From positions 54,290,992-54,354,991 of the forward strand of contig OX031065.1 of assembly GCA_943736015.1 (NCBI GenBank): a stretch of 64,000 bases of DNA. The letters are read 5' to 3'. Source of the stretch: Tridacna crocea (taxonomy: Eukaryota; Mollusca; Bivalvia; Cardiida; Cardiidae). Within the stretch, counting starts at the first letter, position 1. The number at the start of each line of letters is the position of its first letter. The translations under genes were made by a program, and so were the position numbers. A model generated the notes under the pieces. It saw only the letters and a list, made by a program, of their open reading frames with translations. It did not search any database and was not told the DNA's origin. Positions 28,501 through 43,500 of the stretch are shown here, in pieces.

Positions 28501-31500
28501 TCTACTTGTAGACATAAACAGTCATTTTCCAACCAACCTTAAAACGTTGCACTTGGGACACAACAATTGAGAAATGAATAGTGTAAATGCAAGAGCTATT
28601 TTTTTCAGAAACTGAATTATATGTAAAACAAATATGGTTAGATTTGTTATAAAACTACCATTTAAAGGGAAGTCTGGGCCACCTACTGGGGAAAAGGCAT
28701 CATCTAGGACAAGATCTGCAGCAGCTTTTACCGATAGATAAAGATAGCATAAAATAACTAGAATAAAAATCAGAGGTATTGATCAGAATCTGTATATTGT
28801 ACAATCTGTTCTATTCTATTGTTCTCACATCACGAAACCAGGTTTTGTCTTGGCATAGATAATTATCATATTATTTTTCTGGTGCTAAAATTATGTTAGT
28901 AAAATTGTTGCACTTGGGCCATAGTAATTCTTTATGTGTGCAATATGCAATACTTCACTTTTAATAAACTTGGAGACTTCAGATTTGAATTGAACATTAT
29001 TTTTTCTTAGAAAGCAATAAACAACAAGAAGAAACAATGATATTAACATCAAATTTTTTTGAAACCTTGGGAAAAAAAATCTTTTTTTTTAATGGTGCTA
29101 AAATCTATACAACTTTCATTTTGTTTTGAATTTACATTTATCAACTTAAATTTTAATGTTTAACATCACTGATTGTGGTTATAAGTTATCTCACAATGTG
29201 AAATTGGTATAAATCCTTTCGTGGTAGAAAAGAAAGCATGGGGCTGATTTTGTCCCAAGTGCAACATTTTGCATACATATGTACATCTGATAAAAACTTC
29301 ATTGAAAACCACCTTACCTTAGCTCAAAATGATTGAAACTTTTTGGTCTCAATTTTTTTTGTGGAAAAAACACTAGCTTACTGTAAGTATGATGTCCTAT
29401 AGCATCAATACTCTTATCATTACAGAAAATGCTTAATGTTCGTTAAAAGAAATTTGTTATTTTTGTAATTCTTTTTGTTCAAAATTCTTGATGTTTCTTA
29501 GTTCTGTGAAATAAAAATGGCACAGCAAATGCTAAAATAAGCAATATCTTGACACATTATTAGAAATCCACAAAAGAAGACTGTTTGTGTCCCAAGTGCA
29601 ACATCTTTGAAAAACAGACCATTTTTTATCGGCCCACTTCTACATGAAATAATGTTTCGATTAAAAAGAAATTGATAGGATGTTTCAAGAATGCCTTGAA
29701 ATTGATCAGAAAAAACTTATGAATAAATTGTTGAATAATTCAGCTGACTAGAAGAACTTTTGTAGGTAGAGAAAGTAATTTCAGTGACAAATTTAACAAA
29801 AAAAGGCAAAAAAAATTTTTTTTTCACAGAAACTATTCAAACCAGTGGCATAGAGTTGTGTCTTAATATACGTCTTGTCAAACAATACCAATATATTAAT
29901 TTAGAAATGTCTGAAATAAGTGTAATACTACTTATATGGTCTATACCATGTTTTAAAAATAAACAACAAATATTTCCTGAAATATACAAATTATATAACT
30001 TTGGATGTTTTCATACAGTGTTTAATGTTAATTCCTGACACTTTGACATCTTATGAAGAAACTGACATGAAAATTATTCAGCTCAATTGCCATTTAAATT
30101 TTGACCTCTATGTCACACTTTGACTTCATTTTTTTGAAAATCATCCTATATATAGGAAGGTTATAAATTGAGAAACTACACTGATCTTCTTTTGTGAATT
30201 GCATCATGGGAAAAGAAGCTGTTTTCTGGGTACTTGTTAAGCCCCATTATCTTAGAGCCATTTTACAAAACTGGTGATTTAGGGGATGCAAGTTCTACTA
30301 ACCTGGTTTAGCAAAATCTCTTTAGGATTGGTGAGTCATTGTGACCAGATCTATTTCTCTCTCTTTGTTCAACATTTTTTAAACTTTTAGCAATCAGGAG
30401 TAAGCAGCCGTAAGTTTAGCATAGGTACAAGTTTCAAGAATACATAAACAGGTTGCCTGGCTGCCTGACTATTTACTGTTAAACATGGCCTTATACTAAA
30501 CAAACAAGTGGCATATAATACAATACCTTGTCTGGCTTTCTCTCGGATAGATTCCTTGACTTCATTAGCCTTGTTCATCTGAGTTGGCTGGCTTGACACT
30601 TGTTTTATGGTCTAAGATAAAGGAATTATTTCATTGTAAATAATAAATTCTTTTAACTCTTTACCAGACGACAAAACTGAAAGCATTTGCAGATGACAAA
30701 ATAAATGTGTATCAAAAATTGAAATATGATTTGGAAAGGGTAGAAAACATTGTGGGAAAAGGAGAAAATGCTGGTTACCAGCATTTTCTCCTTTTCCCAC
30801 AATGTTTTCAAAGGTTTTCTTTCTTTCTCTGGGTCGTTAAAAGTCAGGATTGTGTGGTAAAGAGTTAAAACTATAAGATCATACAAACATAAACAAGTCA
30901 TATGGGTGGGCAGTATAATGTTTGGGTTGGGATGAAAAAAGTCACTTGAAATTCATTTTTTAATTCAAACACTGATTAGTTGAGACAGAATTTCTGATAC
31001 ACGTAAGGCTCATATATATGTATAGGACAAAATTTGATTACTTAATGCAAGCTCCACCCCCCCCCCCCCCCTTTATGTTCAGCCTTATGAGTATTGGATA
31101 ATAACTAAATGTAAGTCAGGTCTTTTAGTCCACTCTGTCCAGAGAAGTTCTTTGTGTTTATCTATCATACTCACAGATACACAGCTAGTTTTCCAGAATA
31201 AAATTACTGCAAATTACATGTTATTAAGTCTTAACCAAATTACAAAAGTTAACACTTGTCCAATCTGAAAGCATTTGCATACAATGAAATAAATGTGACT
31301 CAAAAATTGAAACCTGACGATAGAAGATTAGAAAACATTGTGGGAAAAGGAGAAAATGCTGCTTACCAGCATTTTCTCCTTTTCCCACAATATTTTCAGA
31401 AGGCATCTTCTTTTGGCTTGTAAAAACCAGGGATTGTTTGGTAAAGGTTTAAAATACCTCCTGGTCACTGCTACTCTCATCCCTCAAAATACCATTGTGA

Positions 31501-34500
31501 AATCTATTGTTCAATGCATCAACCTCTGCCATTCGCTCCTGTCGAATTCTCTCAGCATGTTTGTCTGTTTTGCTGTACTGAACTTGCTGAAGGATTTTCT
31601 GTTGAAGGGTTTTTGTAGCACTTCCAACACTTGAGGGTGAAATAGGTTTGTTTGGACTTAACTGATCATTTCTCCTGGGAGAGTTAGCTGTCTTTGATGG
31701 AGATTTGTTGGGCGAATTTCTGCTGCAATAACGGATGTAAAACTATGGCATATTTCATTTTATGCTTCACCGTTCATATTTATAAACAGTATCACTGCAA
31801 CAGACAGGTTCTGATACTTGTACTACTGCACTAGACAGGCTCTGAAACTTTTCAAAAGCCAGAGGACTTTCTATGCTCTAAAGTAAAATTTTTATTTATC
31901 TTAACTCATACTAATATAAATGTATATATTATATATTCATTCTATTTTGGACCCCTTTTTTTCTTTAAATTCTAACAAACTTTTTTCAAATTTCAAAAGG
32001 GTTGTGGTATTCCTCCGCTTTATTACTCTTTACCAAATGACGAAATTGAAACGTAATTCAAAAATTGTGTGTTTGTTTTCAGCAGGGTAGAAAACATTGT
32101 GGGAATATTTTTTCTCCTTTTCCCAGTTTTTTTAAAAGGCTACTATCTCAGGGTTGTAAAAAACCGGAGATTGTTTGGTAAAGGGTTAGTGGACAATTTA
32201 TTAGACATATATTTTAATTACTTCCTTGGAATGTAATTTTACTGATTCCGCACCTTAGACTGAACTATGTACATCTCAGTTTTTTTCTTCAGTATTTATC
32301 ATTGCTCATTCATTGCACAAACCTTACAAATGGTTGTAAATGACATTATTTCACATACTTTCGTATCAAAGTAAAAACCAAATCGCATGCTTTCAGATGC
32401 TGCAATTACTTTCAATACATGATATAATCAAATAGTTATATGCATGAATGATAAAGATATCTTTGAAGTTTGCTAATACCTTAACTAACTTCCCAACTAC
32501 ATTACCTGACAGTGGTTGTGCTTGGTGGTTTAGGGGGTAGCCCTTCTTCCCCTTTACTTGATCCCTTTCTACCCATTTGGGCTGCTCTCTCTTCGATGGT
32601 CTCTTTAAAACTTTTCTGTGGTGTCAGACCTTTGTTTGGTGTGTTAGAGGGTTTCCACGATGCAACTTTACTTGGTGTTATTCCAGGTTTTACAGAAGAA
32701 ACTGGTTTGGAAGGTGTTGACTTGGGAGAGGAGCTTGGATCAACTTTCTTTGTATAACTAACCTGAATGAATTAATTCAAAATCATAATGCTTCACTTTT
32801 TGCACTTGGCAAATGGAGAACTTATAGAGAACAATGCAGAAGTAGGAGTGGTTAATTGTAATAGGTCATTCATTTCCCTTTTTTAATTCCTGGTTTTTAC
32901 AACACCGAGAAAGAAGCCTTTCAAAAACATTGTGGAAACAGGAGAAAATGCTGGTAACCAGCATTTTCTCCTTTTCCCACAATGTTTTCTACCATATTGG
33001 AAACAAAATTTTAATTTTGAGTTACGTTAATTTTATCATCCGCAAGTGCTTCCAGTTAGGACCAGTCTAAAATGTTGTCATTTGGTAAAGAGTTAAGAGA
33101 AAGATAGAAATTCATGTTATAAATATTACAGCAGGTAGATACTAATCTTCTCAAAAAAGCTGAAATGATTGGAATATTTGTTTTGTTGAGTAACATAGCA
33201 CATTTCCCCTTGCAGACCATTCATTGTCTTTTGTATTGCAGCTTAATCCTTTCCACAAAATTCAGAGTTTTCAAGATGCTGAAGAAAAAAGGTTATTGAG
33301 AACATTGTGGGAAAAAGGAGAAAATGCTAGCAACCAGCATTTTTCTCCTTTTCCCACTATGTTTTCTACTTAATCAAAGACAGAAATTATCATTTGAGCT
33401 TTATTTGTCACCTGCAAATACTTTCAATATGATTGTATCATTTTTTTTTTTTTTTTGTTTGATAAAAGAGTTAAGAGAGAAATGTTGTAAAACAAGAAAA
33501 AATGTGACAAGCAAGGCTACAATGAAAACTAAAGCTGTTACAAAAATTTATCCTTGAAAAAGGATGTAAAACCAAATTTGAATTTGGCACATGAGTGTCA
33601 AAGAAAGATAGTAATTTACTACAAAAGGAGATGTCTAAAAATATTTTAATGAACAAAGATCTTCAGTTTCTATGTTTATAGTACTAGTATATCTTGATAT
33701 TGTTCCTGTGAATTTGCATAGGATGAAAGTGTGCTATGTTGTTTCATATTGCATACATACTTTGATACTGATATTTTTTTCATATGCAGCTAAGGATCAA
33801 AGTATTTAAGAACAATCTGTTAAAATGCCACTACAAGAAAACCCTAAAATACTGAGAAATCCATCCTAAGACATCTTTCTAAGAGCTTTACCAGGCAGTA
33901 TTCCAATATAGAGATAAAGAATAAAACAGGGGAGGGCATTCTGGTAACCAAAATTCTCTCCTTTTCCCACAATGTTATCTCACCTTTGATGGCCAAATCC
34001 CATTACTTCAGTCACATTTACTATAATGAAGGGAAAAGACAAAATGCTGGCAACATGCATTACTTCCTTTTTCCACGATGTCCACCTTTCCAGAAGCTAA
34101 ATTTCAACATACTTAACTTGTCTGCAAATGTTTAATTTTTGGACTAGTCTGGAAGTCAATGTTATAATGCATTAAAAATATACAACTAAAATTTTCTTTA
34201 AAAATTCTTTCTTTAAAATATTTCTAATATCTACTAACAGACAAACTTTACCTTATTACTTGATGAGAGTGTTTCCCAGGCAGACATACGGTCAGACACA
34301 GAATAGGCAGTGGGTTCATCACTCTTTGGAGGATTGTTCTTCAAATCCTGTTCTTTCCAACTGGCTCGTATATCTGATACTGGTTTAATAGTGGGATCAT
34401 TGGAATCTGTGCTGTCATCTGTATTAAAGTAAAATACAAATCCTCAGCAGAATCAACAAAATAGACAATTTCAGAGGTAGATATGGACTGACCTGGGTCA

Positions 34501-37500
34501 AAAAAATGCACTTACGACACAAATGCTTACATGATGAATGACCATTATCTCCCGCTAGATGGCATTCTATAAATACTCATCTATCTAATTTGGGCATCCT
34601 GGGTACAGAACCGAACCACTTTCCTACATGACAACTGTTACTTTGAATTTAAAAACTAAAATAAACGTTTACTCAATAAAACACTACCTCGTGCAATTCA
34701 CTCAGCTATGATCACAAGTTTAGAGAAATCTGGACCTAATGCAGGTCTCATTTCTCCTCAAACATATTGATAAGAAAAAAAAAAAAAAACTTGTTCTGTG
34801 GGGAAATAATGAGGGTCCTCTTAACCTTAATGTTCTATGCACAACTTACAATGCATAATGCAGACACTGCAGATCAACATCAGATTATAAAACACGGAGT
34901 CTCATCATGCATCTGGACTGCCATCTATTTTGCAAATATTTAGGCAAGTTTTGAAAATATCCTTGAACTTAGAGCCATGTCTCTTTTTCAGGAGAAATTT
35001 CTTTACTCTTGATAAGCACTCATACAGGTTGAAATTCAATAAGTTATCTGAATCATCGCTGGGTGATGTCAAGTCATTTTATACTCGAAAGTAATTGCAG
35101 TGTCAATTAACTCTTTACCACACAGCAGAATTTAAGACCTATCCAAATTGAAAGCAGGCGTTAATTTCACAGTGGTTCAAATGATGGATTTTTTTCTTTG
35201 AAAGAGTAGAAAACTTTGTGGGAAAAGAACAAAATGCTGGTTTATTTTAGATCAGGTAGAAAACAAAGTGAATACCATCATTTTCTCTTTTTCCTACGTT
35301 GTTTTCAAGCTTTCTCTTACAGGGTCGTTAAAACTTGGGATTGTGTGGTAATGGGCTAAGAGGTGTATTACATTGGAGTAGTATTGATTTATGAAAGAGA
35401 TCTTTGTTAGGTAATGGAAAATCCCAACTGGCCATGTAAGAATTCCTGTGGTGCTTGCATTATGAAAGCATACAAAGCTTACCATTGTTGTGTTCCTTTG
35501 AAGCTATGAGCCTGGCTGGTGTTTGTTTCTCAATTTTACCTGAGGACTGAGATTTTGGTGTTTGAGACACCCTCTGTTCCCAGCCTGGAAAGATACAAGA
35601 TATGGAAACTGTAGGAGTTGTCCACACAAGCAATTGCTAACACACAGAGGACCATGGTCATAACTTAACACAACCCTTCATGTGTATAAAAATGTAAAAA
35701 ATGAAAATAATAAAAAAAAATTAAAAAGTTACGCAAGATCACATGTTTATCTTTCCCATTTAATCATTCATTCTCTACAAAGATAAACCTATAATGTTCT
35801 ACAATTTTTTCCAGGTATCTTTTAAATTCAACTCAAGAGTCTGAAATGCCTCTTAAAAAAAATGACAAAAATAAATCAAACCATACCAGCGAATCTTTCA
35901 GATAAAGGCAATTCTGTTGGATCTATAGATTTAGATTTGCTTGGTGTATTCACAGTATTCTTCCATGTAGCCAATCTCTCTGTCACTGGCTTAGTAGTTG
36001 GCTCATCCTCAGATTTGTTTGTGCTGGATGCATTTACTGGTGTATTGCTAGTTACTTGTCGAATCTGAAATTTGTGATCTGAATTTGTAGTCTTTTATAA
36101 TATTGTCAATTTCCTCTTTTTTGGAGCTTCTGGCAGATATTCCATAGCTGTGTGGAATATTGTAATGCTTGACACCTCAGTTCAAAAGCTTTTAACTCTT
36201 TACCACACAATACCCACTTTTAATGACCCTGAGAAAGAAAGCCTTTGAAAACATTGTGTTTTCTACCCTTCCATAATCAAATTTCTGTTTTTGATTCCCG
36301 GTTATTTTGTCGTCTGCAAATGCTTTCAATCTGGGCTAGTCAAAATTCTGTCGTTTGGTAAAGAGTAAACTTACTTAATATACCTGACTCCACCACCTCC
36401 ACATCCTCAAAATTATATTAGCATGGTATAGTAGTAAAAAACTGTAGATCAACACAGATTTGTTTGCTAATGACAAGAAGACATTCTTGTGAGATGAGCT
36501 ATATAAATAGAAATTATGCCACATTCATTTTTATGTAATACATATAGTATCACAAAATTTATGTGTTCACCTGTAACATGGTCATAAAAATTTCACTGTA
36601 ATTCAGTTGAACTTTCAGATAATATTCAACCTTTTACCACACAAATTGACACAATCCTAAATTTTAACGACCCTGAAGGTAAAATGAGTTCTAGAACGAC
36701 TACAGAGATTCAAATTTTAAGTAACATGCACTACACATCATAGAGATTTGTTGTGATAAGTTTGAAGTTATTCCAATCAGCACTGTAGGAGGAGTTGTAC
36801 ACATAAGATATTGTTTACAGGCAGATGAACTGAGCTATAACATAATACTGCCATTCGTGTGTATAGTATAAAAAGGAGAATTTTATTTTACCCAATATCT
36901 AGTAGATGACAAAATATTTTGAGAGAAAACGCTGTTACCAGGATGCTGTTACCTGCATTTTTTTCCTTTTCCCAAATTTTCTTCAAAAGATTTTTACCTC
37001 TGTGCCATTTAAACACAAGATCTTTTAGTAAAGGGTGAAAAGTAGACAATGTCTATACCTGATGTGAGTACTTTGGAGTGCCATAAAGCTGTGGCTGTTG
37101 AAGCTCAATGACACGACTGCTAGTCTTTGGGGAGACAGGTGCTGTTGTTTTGACTGGTGAATTTAGTGGTGAAGCACCTCGAACTGGAGATGACACCCTA
37201 GGAGGTTTAGCAGGAGCAATCACACTTGGCACAGGTGGTACTGGGGGTGGGGCAGGAGCCTCTTTCTTTTTGGGTGAGGGTGCTAGGGGTTTATCATTAG
37301 TGTTGGTCTGTCTCTTTGGACCTTGGTAGAGTTCATACTCCTTTCTTGGTGATGAAACATGTCTATCCCTGGCATCTCTATAAGGGGGCTGGTCATCATC
37401 TGCTGGGCGTGGTGGCTGCCATCTTGGCTTCTTCTCTTCTGCTTTCCTTTTAGAATCAAAATGATACAAGTATTAGCACCCTCTCTCACCTGTTTTCGCA

Positions 37501-40500
37501 GTGTCAATAAAACAAAAATGTGCAATATTAAATACTACAATGAATAATCAAATAATTATTTTCATTCAACATTGCACTTTGCTTGGTCACATATGCAACT
37601 TAAAATAATTCAAGAATTATGAACCAGGGTCTGTATTCATTTCATCAACTGCCGTAAGAACATCCCGTCTTATTTTTTAAGATTTTCTAAATTTGAAAGT
37701 AACACACTTTCTGATTGGCTACACCAAATGGTTTAGCCAATCAGAAGGTGTGCTACTTTCAAAATGGTTGGTGAGTACAGACCTATGTTTACCCCACAGT
37801 TCTACCATATACAATAGGTATCCATGATACCTGGATGTGTATGATTCGACAGAAAAAGTAAATAATTATTTGCACTAAAGCATAATCTAGGGTCACTATG
37901 GCAATATAAGGGTAATGTCGAGCAGTGCAACTTATTTATTGAACACACCTCGTAGGTTTGTACATTGTTTTTTTTTCTCAAGGGAGAAAATTGGGGTTGT
38001 AGTTACAGTAAAGATAACCTAAAGATTACAGTATGACAGCAAAGACAGCTATGCCTCATCATACTAATAAAAACATTATAGAACTTTGTTACATACCAAC
38101 TGAGAAACTCTAGACAAATGCAAAAAAATATGACAAACCTTAACCCTTTACCAAACAATCCCTGGTTTTTACGACCCTGAGATAGATGCCTTTTGAAAAC
38201 ATTTTGGGAAAAGGAGAAAATGCTGGTAATCAGCATTTTCTCCTTTTCTCACAATGTTTTCTGCCCTGCTGGAAAAAATTCAAATTTTTTAGTTTCGTTT
38301 ATTTTGTCTTCTGCAAATTTGAACAGTTTAAAATTTGTCGTTTGGTAAAGAGTTGATCATGCATTCCTGGGTCTGTTTTCCCCAGTCATTGGAATTCTTT
38401 TTCCACTGCTTCATTCCTTGGCTAACAATCTGATTGGTAGAACATCCCTACCAGTAAGATGACAATACTTAAACTTTGATATCAGAAAAATGCAAGCATT
38501 TTTTGTTTAAGCTGACCACAGTTTGAGTTTTTATGACATGTCACTCTCTATTCAAAGGCCCAAGCCACTTTTCCCCATTTACACAACTACAGTGTGAGAA
38601 AAGTAATCTTTTTTATCATAGTTTTTTTCTCATTCTCGGCACAGGATTTACCCCTTATATAGGCATGAACAGATGACTTTTTACAGTACTGTGGCATTGA
38701 AGACGAATTACTCAGAATTCAAAAGATACGTCAGAATAACCATGCCTGATATTCTTTGCAAGTCATGGACCGATGCAGAAAATTAAAAAATAGCTAAAGG
38801 TTTAGACATGTATCAGAAAGAACATACTGCACAGTCTGACATGGGTCTATACTATTTTGCTGATATACAGCATGGGTCACATGCATATAAATAACTACAA
38901 ATTCACTTACTTTACAGTAGGGTGCGACATGTCACACTCAAAATCATCCAAGCTTTGTGCAAGTTTTGCAAATCTGCTTTTCCTATTTAAAGGCGATGAA
39001 GCAGGGCTTGATCTTGTTTCAACTGTAGCAGGTTCATTCTTTTGAAGAATTTCATCTGTCTTGATATCTAAAAGTAGAATAAAAAACTCCATACTTTACA
39101 ATGTGGAAAAGGCTGGAACAGACAAGTGTATTGACAAGCTGCAGTAGACTAGAACAAGTACAGCTGCTATGCAGTGAGCAAATTTTGCAGTCTGGGTCAA
39201 GGTATGGGGCTAGAAAAATTTTGGATAGAAACTGTGGAAAATATCTGGTGTAATAAAAAAAAAACACTTTCACAGGGTCCCAAAAAAGCATGTTTGGTAA
39301 TGGGTTTCTAAAGTGAGGGAACATGCCTTGACCTCCCTCTTATACTTTAGTAAATACATCAGATCTCAGCAGATCCTTCTGAGCACCACAATGAGAAAAC
39401 CCTCTAAAAGGAGGAAATATCAAACACCATGATTTTTTCATTCATCTCTCTATACAGTCTGACTTTATCTATAGTATCTGCTATTAAAGCAACTGGATAT
39501 ATTGGTCAGCACTGTAATGGCTATGAGTAAAATAATATCTTCACCTGACCAATTCATCCTCTCTTCTGCCATTGCATTCAGTCTGGACTTCACACCATGC
39601 ATTCCTGTATTTGTCTGTCCATCTTTCTCTCTCATACACTGACGTTTTGGAGAATCTGTAACACAAAAATATTCTGCAGCTTATTAATTCTTTCCGAGAT
39701 AAGCCCTGGTTTTTATAGCTCTGAGCTTGAAGGAGCTGAAAATTCTGCAGAAAAAGGAGAAAATGCTTGTAGTAAGTATTTCATCCATTTTCCTCATTGT
39801 TTTCTTCCTTCACAGATAAATATACCACCTTTTCAGCCACTCTGAATTTGTCGTCTGCCAATTCTGTCATTTTCAGCAGACCAACATTATCTCATCTGGT
39901 AAAGAGTTAACTCATTACCAAACGGCAAAATTTTAGGCTTGTCCAAATCAAAAGCATTTGCAGATGACAACATAAAAGTGACTGGAAATCTGATATATGC
40001 TTTGTGAAGGGTAGAAAACATTGTGGAACAAGAGCTTCGCAAAGCGGCGCATATACGCCCGAAGGGGCTTGTCAGTGAAATGAGTTGAAATGACTGAAGG
40101 GCCATGAATAAAGAGTAGTTAATCTCCATGATATGTGAAAAATATTAAAGGGCAATAGCTAAACAAGAGGACCATGATGGTCCTATATCGCTCACCTGAG
40201 TACCAGGCAGCAAAGGTCTACAATAAAGATAAATACCAAATATCAAGGTTCAAGGCTAAATGATAATGAAACAAGAGCAGCAATTTGTCGCAATTTGACT
40301 TGAGACTTTGAAGTTCCATGTCAGACAAGCAAGTAATACTGTAAGAATGAAGATCAATGTGGAATTACATAAAGTTCGCACTAGGTAGAGTTATTGTTCT
40401 TGCACATTGTACTCTGTAATACTGCAACAAACATGCATACCAAGTTTGAAGTCGTTTTGACTTGAGATGAGGCACTAAATGCTGTAAAAATGACATTCAA

Positions 40501-43500
40501 AGGGAAATAACTCAAAGACAGCACAAATTAGAGTTACAATTCTTGTGCACTGCACTTCCAAATATTGCACCAAATAATCATACCCAATTTCAAGTCATTC
40601 CTACTTAAGATGACAAAGTTTTGCTCCGGACAAGCAAGAAATGCTATGAAAATGAAGTTCAAAGGGGAATAACTCAAAATTCAAGCTAGAAGAAGTTATG
40701 GTTCTTGTGCACTGCACTCCATAAATATACAACGATGATGCATATCAAATTTGAAGATGTTCAGACTATAGATGACAAAGTTATATTCCAGACGAGCAGA
40801 AAATGCTGTAAAAATGACAATCAAAGGGAAATAACTTACAGACAGTATAAGGTAGAGTTATGGATCTTTCAGATTGCACTCTGCATTATTGCAACAAACA
40901 CAAATGTCAAGTTTCAAGTCAATCAGACTGGAGATGACAAAGTTATGCTCTGGATTAAGAACTATTATAAAGAACTTTCTAATTCAAGGGCAAATAACTC
41001 CAGTTGTTTGCATCCGATTACACCCATAATTCAACTCATCCAAGATCTTATGGTTATATTTGTATTGGCCAAGTTTACAGCTGATTGGTTAAAAATTGTA
41101 GATGCTAGAGTGTAAACAAAGTGCAGTATAGCAATTTTTCTAATTCAAGGGCAAATAACTCCAGTCATTCTGGTCAGATTAGACCCATAATCAAACTCAT
41201 CGGAGATCTTATGATCATATATACTTTGACCAAGTTTGGTCCTGATTGGTTGATATTTGTAGATGCTAGAGTGTAAACAAAGTGAAATACTGCAATTTTT
41301 CCAATTCAAGGGCAAATAACTCCAGATGTTCTGGTCCAATAAGACCCAAAATCGAACTCGTCCGAGATCTTATGGTCATATATACTTTGACCAAGTTTGG
41401 TGCTGATTGGTTGATATTTGTAGATGCTAGAGTGTAAACAAAGTGAAATACAGCAATTTTTCTAATTCAAGGGCAAATAACTCCAGATGTTCTAGTCCGA
41501 TAAGACCCAAAATCGAACTCATCCAAGATCTTATGGTCATATATACTTTGACCAAGTTTGGTGCTGATTGGTTGATATTTGTAGATGCTAGAGTGTAAAC
41601 AAAGTGAAATACAGCAATTTTTCTAATTCAAGGGCAAATAACTCTAGACGTTCTGGTCCGATTAGACCCAAACTCAAACTCATCCGAGATCTTAGGGTCA
41701 TATATACTTTGACCGAGTTTGGTCCTGATTGGTTGATATTTGTAGATGCTAGAGTGTAAACAAAGTGAAATACAGCAATTTTTCTAATTCAAGGGCAAAT
41801 AACTCCAGACATTCTGGTCCGATTAGACCCAAAATCAAACTCATCCGAGATCTTATGGTCATATATACTTTGACCAAGTTTGGTCCTGATTGGTTGATAT
41901 TTGTAGATGCTAGAGTGTAAACAAAGTGAAATACAGCAATTTTTCTAATTCAAGGGCAAATAACTCCAGAAGTTCTGGTCCGATTAGACCCAAAATCGAA
42001 CTCATCCGAGATCTTATAATCATATATACTTTGACCAAGTTTGGTGCTGATTGGTTGATATTTGTAGATGCTAGAGTGTAAACAAAGTGAAATACAGCAA
42101 TTTTTCTAATTCAAGGGCAAATAACTCCAGAAGTTCTGGTCCGATTAGACCCAAAATCGAACTCATCTGAGATCTTATGGTCATATATACTTTGACCAAG
42201 TTTGGTCCTGATTGGTTGATATTTGTAGATGCTAGAGTGTAAACAAGAAAATGTGAACGGACGGACGGACGACGGACGGACGACGGACGCCGACGGACGG
42301 TGAGTGATCACAATAGCTCACTCTGAGCACTTCGTGCTCAGGTGAGCTAAAAAAGATGGGTGGCACAGTTACAAATTTTGTGAATTGCTGTTCTCCACAA
42401 GGTGTTCTATCAGTCTTGAAAGGTTTAAATAAGATCATAGCTTTTATATTTTAGAAATTATGGCCCTGTCGAAAATTCAAAGAGAAAACTAACAAAGGGC
42501 AATAACTAAAAAAGAAGGATGGCAGAGTTATGGTTCTTATGCAGTGCACTTCTTCATAATGTGTTCTTTTAGTCTTTGAAGTTTCAAGATGATAGGTTTT
42601 AAAGTTTGGGAGTTATGGCCTGGACAAAAATTCAAACTGAAAATTAACAAAGGGCAATAACTAAAAAAATAAAGGTTGCAGAGTTATGGTTCATGTGCAC
42701 TGCACTTCTCCATAATGGGTTCTATCAGTGTATGAAGTTCCAAGTTATTAGCTTTTACAGTTTGGAAGTTATGGCCTGGACAAAAATTCAAACTGAAAAT
42801 TAACGAAGGGCAATAACTCAAAAAATAAAAGTGGCACAGTTATGGTTCATGTGCGATGCACTTTTCCACAATGTGTTCTATCAGTGTATGAAGTTCCAAG
42901 TTAATAGCTTTTATAGTTTAGAAGTTATGGCCTGGACAAAAATTCAAACTGAAAATTAACAAACGGGTAAGACACAATATAGGGAACAGTAGTGTTGCAC
43001 TTGGGGGTGAAAAATGAAAGTCCCTAAATTCACAAAAGAAGTAGTTTTTCATTTAGTACTATGCTTTAAGTTCAAGAAACCAAAATATCTTGTAGATTGC
43101 TGCGCACGAAATACATTTTTTGTTAGCAGACAAATTGACCTTCTAGAGCTTGTTACGGACACTACACAGGGATATAACATCAATAAAATACTTGAAATTA
43201 TGTTTTTCTTTTTTTTTTATGTCATACAGTTCAAATTTCCTCATATTTTTAACTGGTATAAAACAAAAAATACAACCCAAAATGATAATTACATCTCATA
43301 ATCCTTACAAGAAATCTTGCAAAAAATATTGCTGAAAAATTGCCATGTTTCAACCCTGCTCAAAAATAAAGTTCTCACCTTTAGACACTATTATTACACA
43401 AAACTTGAAGTTTAACTTATAATCAACATACAGAAATAAAAAAAGTTTTATCAGACTCTGTCTATATCAATTCAAATATTGAAAACGAAAAAGCTGTAAA

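Larger units (their letters stand above)
40162..42350 (+). mobile_element. Helitron-like element with 161 bp array, inside E1
   Basis: Same ends as 21341-23476: AACAAGAGGACCATGATGGT... and GAGCACTTCGTGCTC + AGGTGAGCTAA. The 5' hairpin is AGGACCAT/ATGGTCCT, covarying with GGGCCAT/ATGGCCC of the other copy. A GGACGGACGACGG tract precedes the 3' end. Confidence 0.85.

Noticed and set aside
32512-32757. Open frame of 81 codons on the plus strand
   Set aside because: Antisense shadow of anillin exon 9.
37108-37329. Open frame of 73 codons on the plus strand
   Set aside because: Antisense shadow of the proline-rich anillin exon 5.
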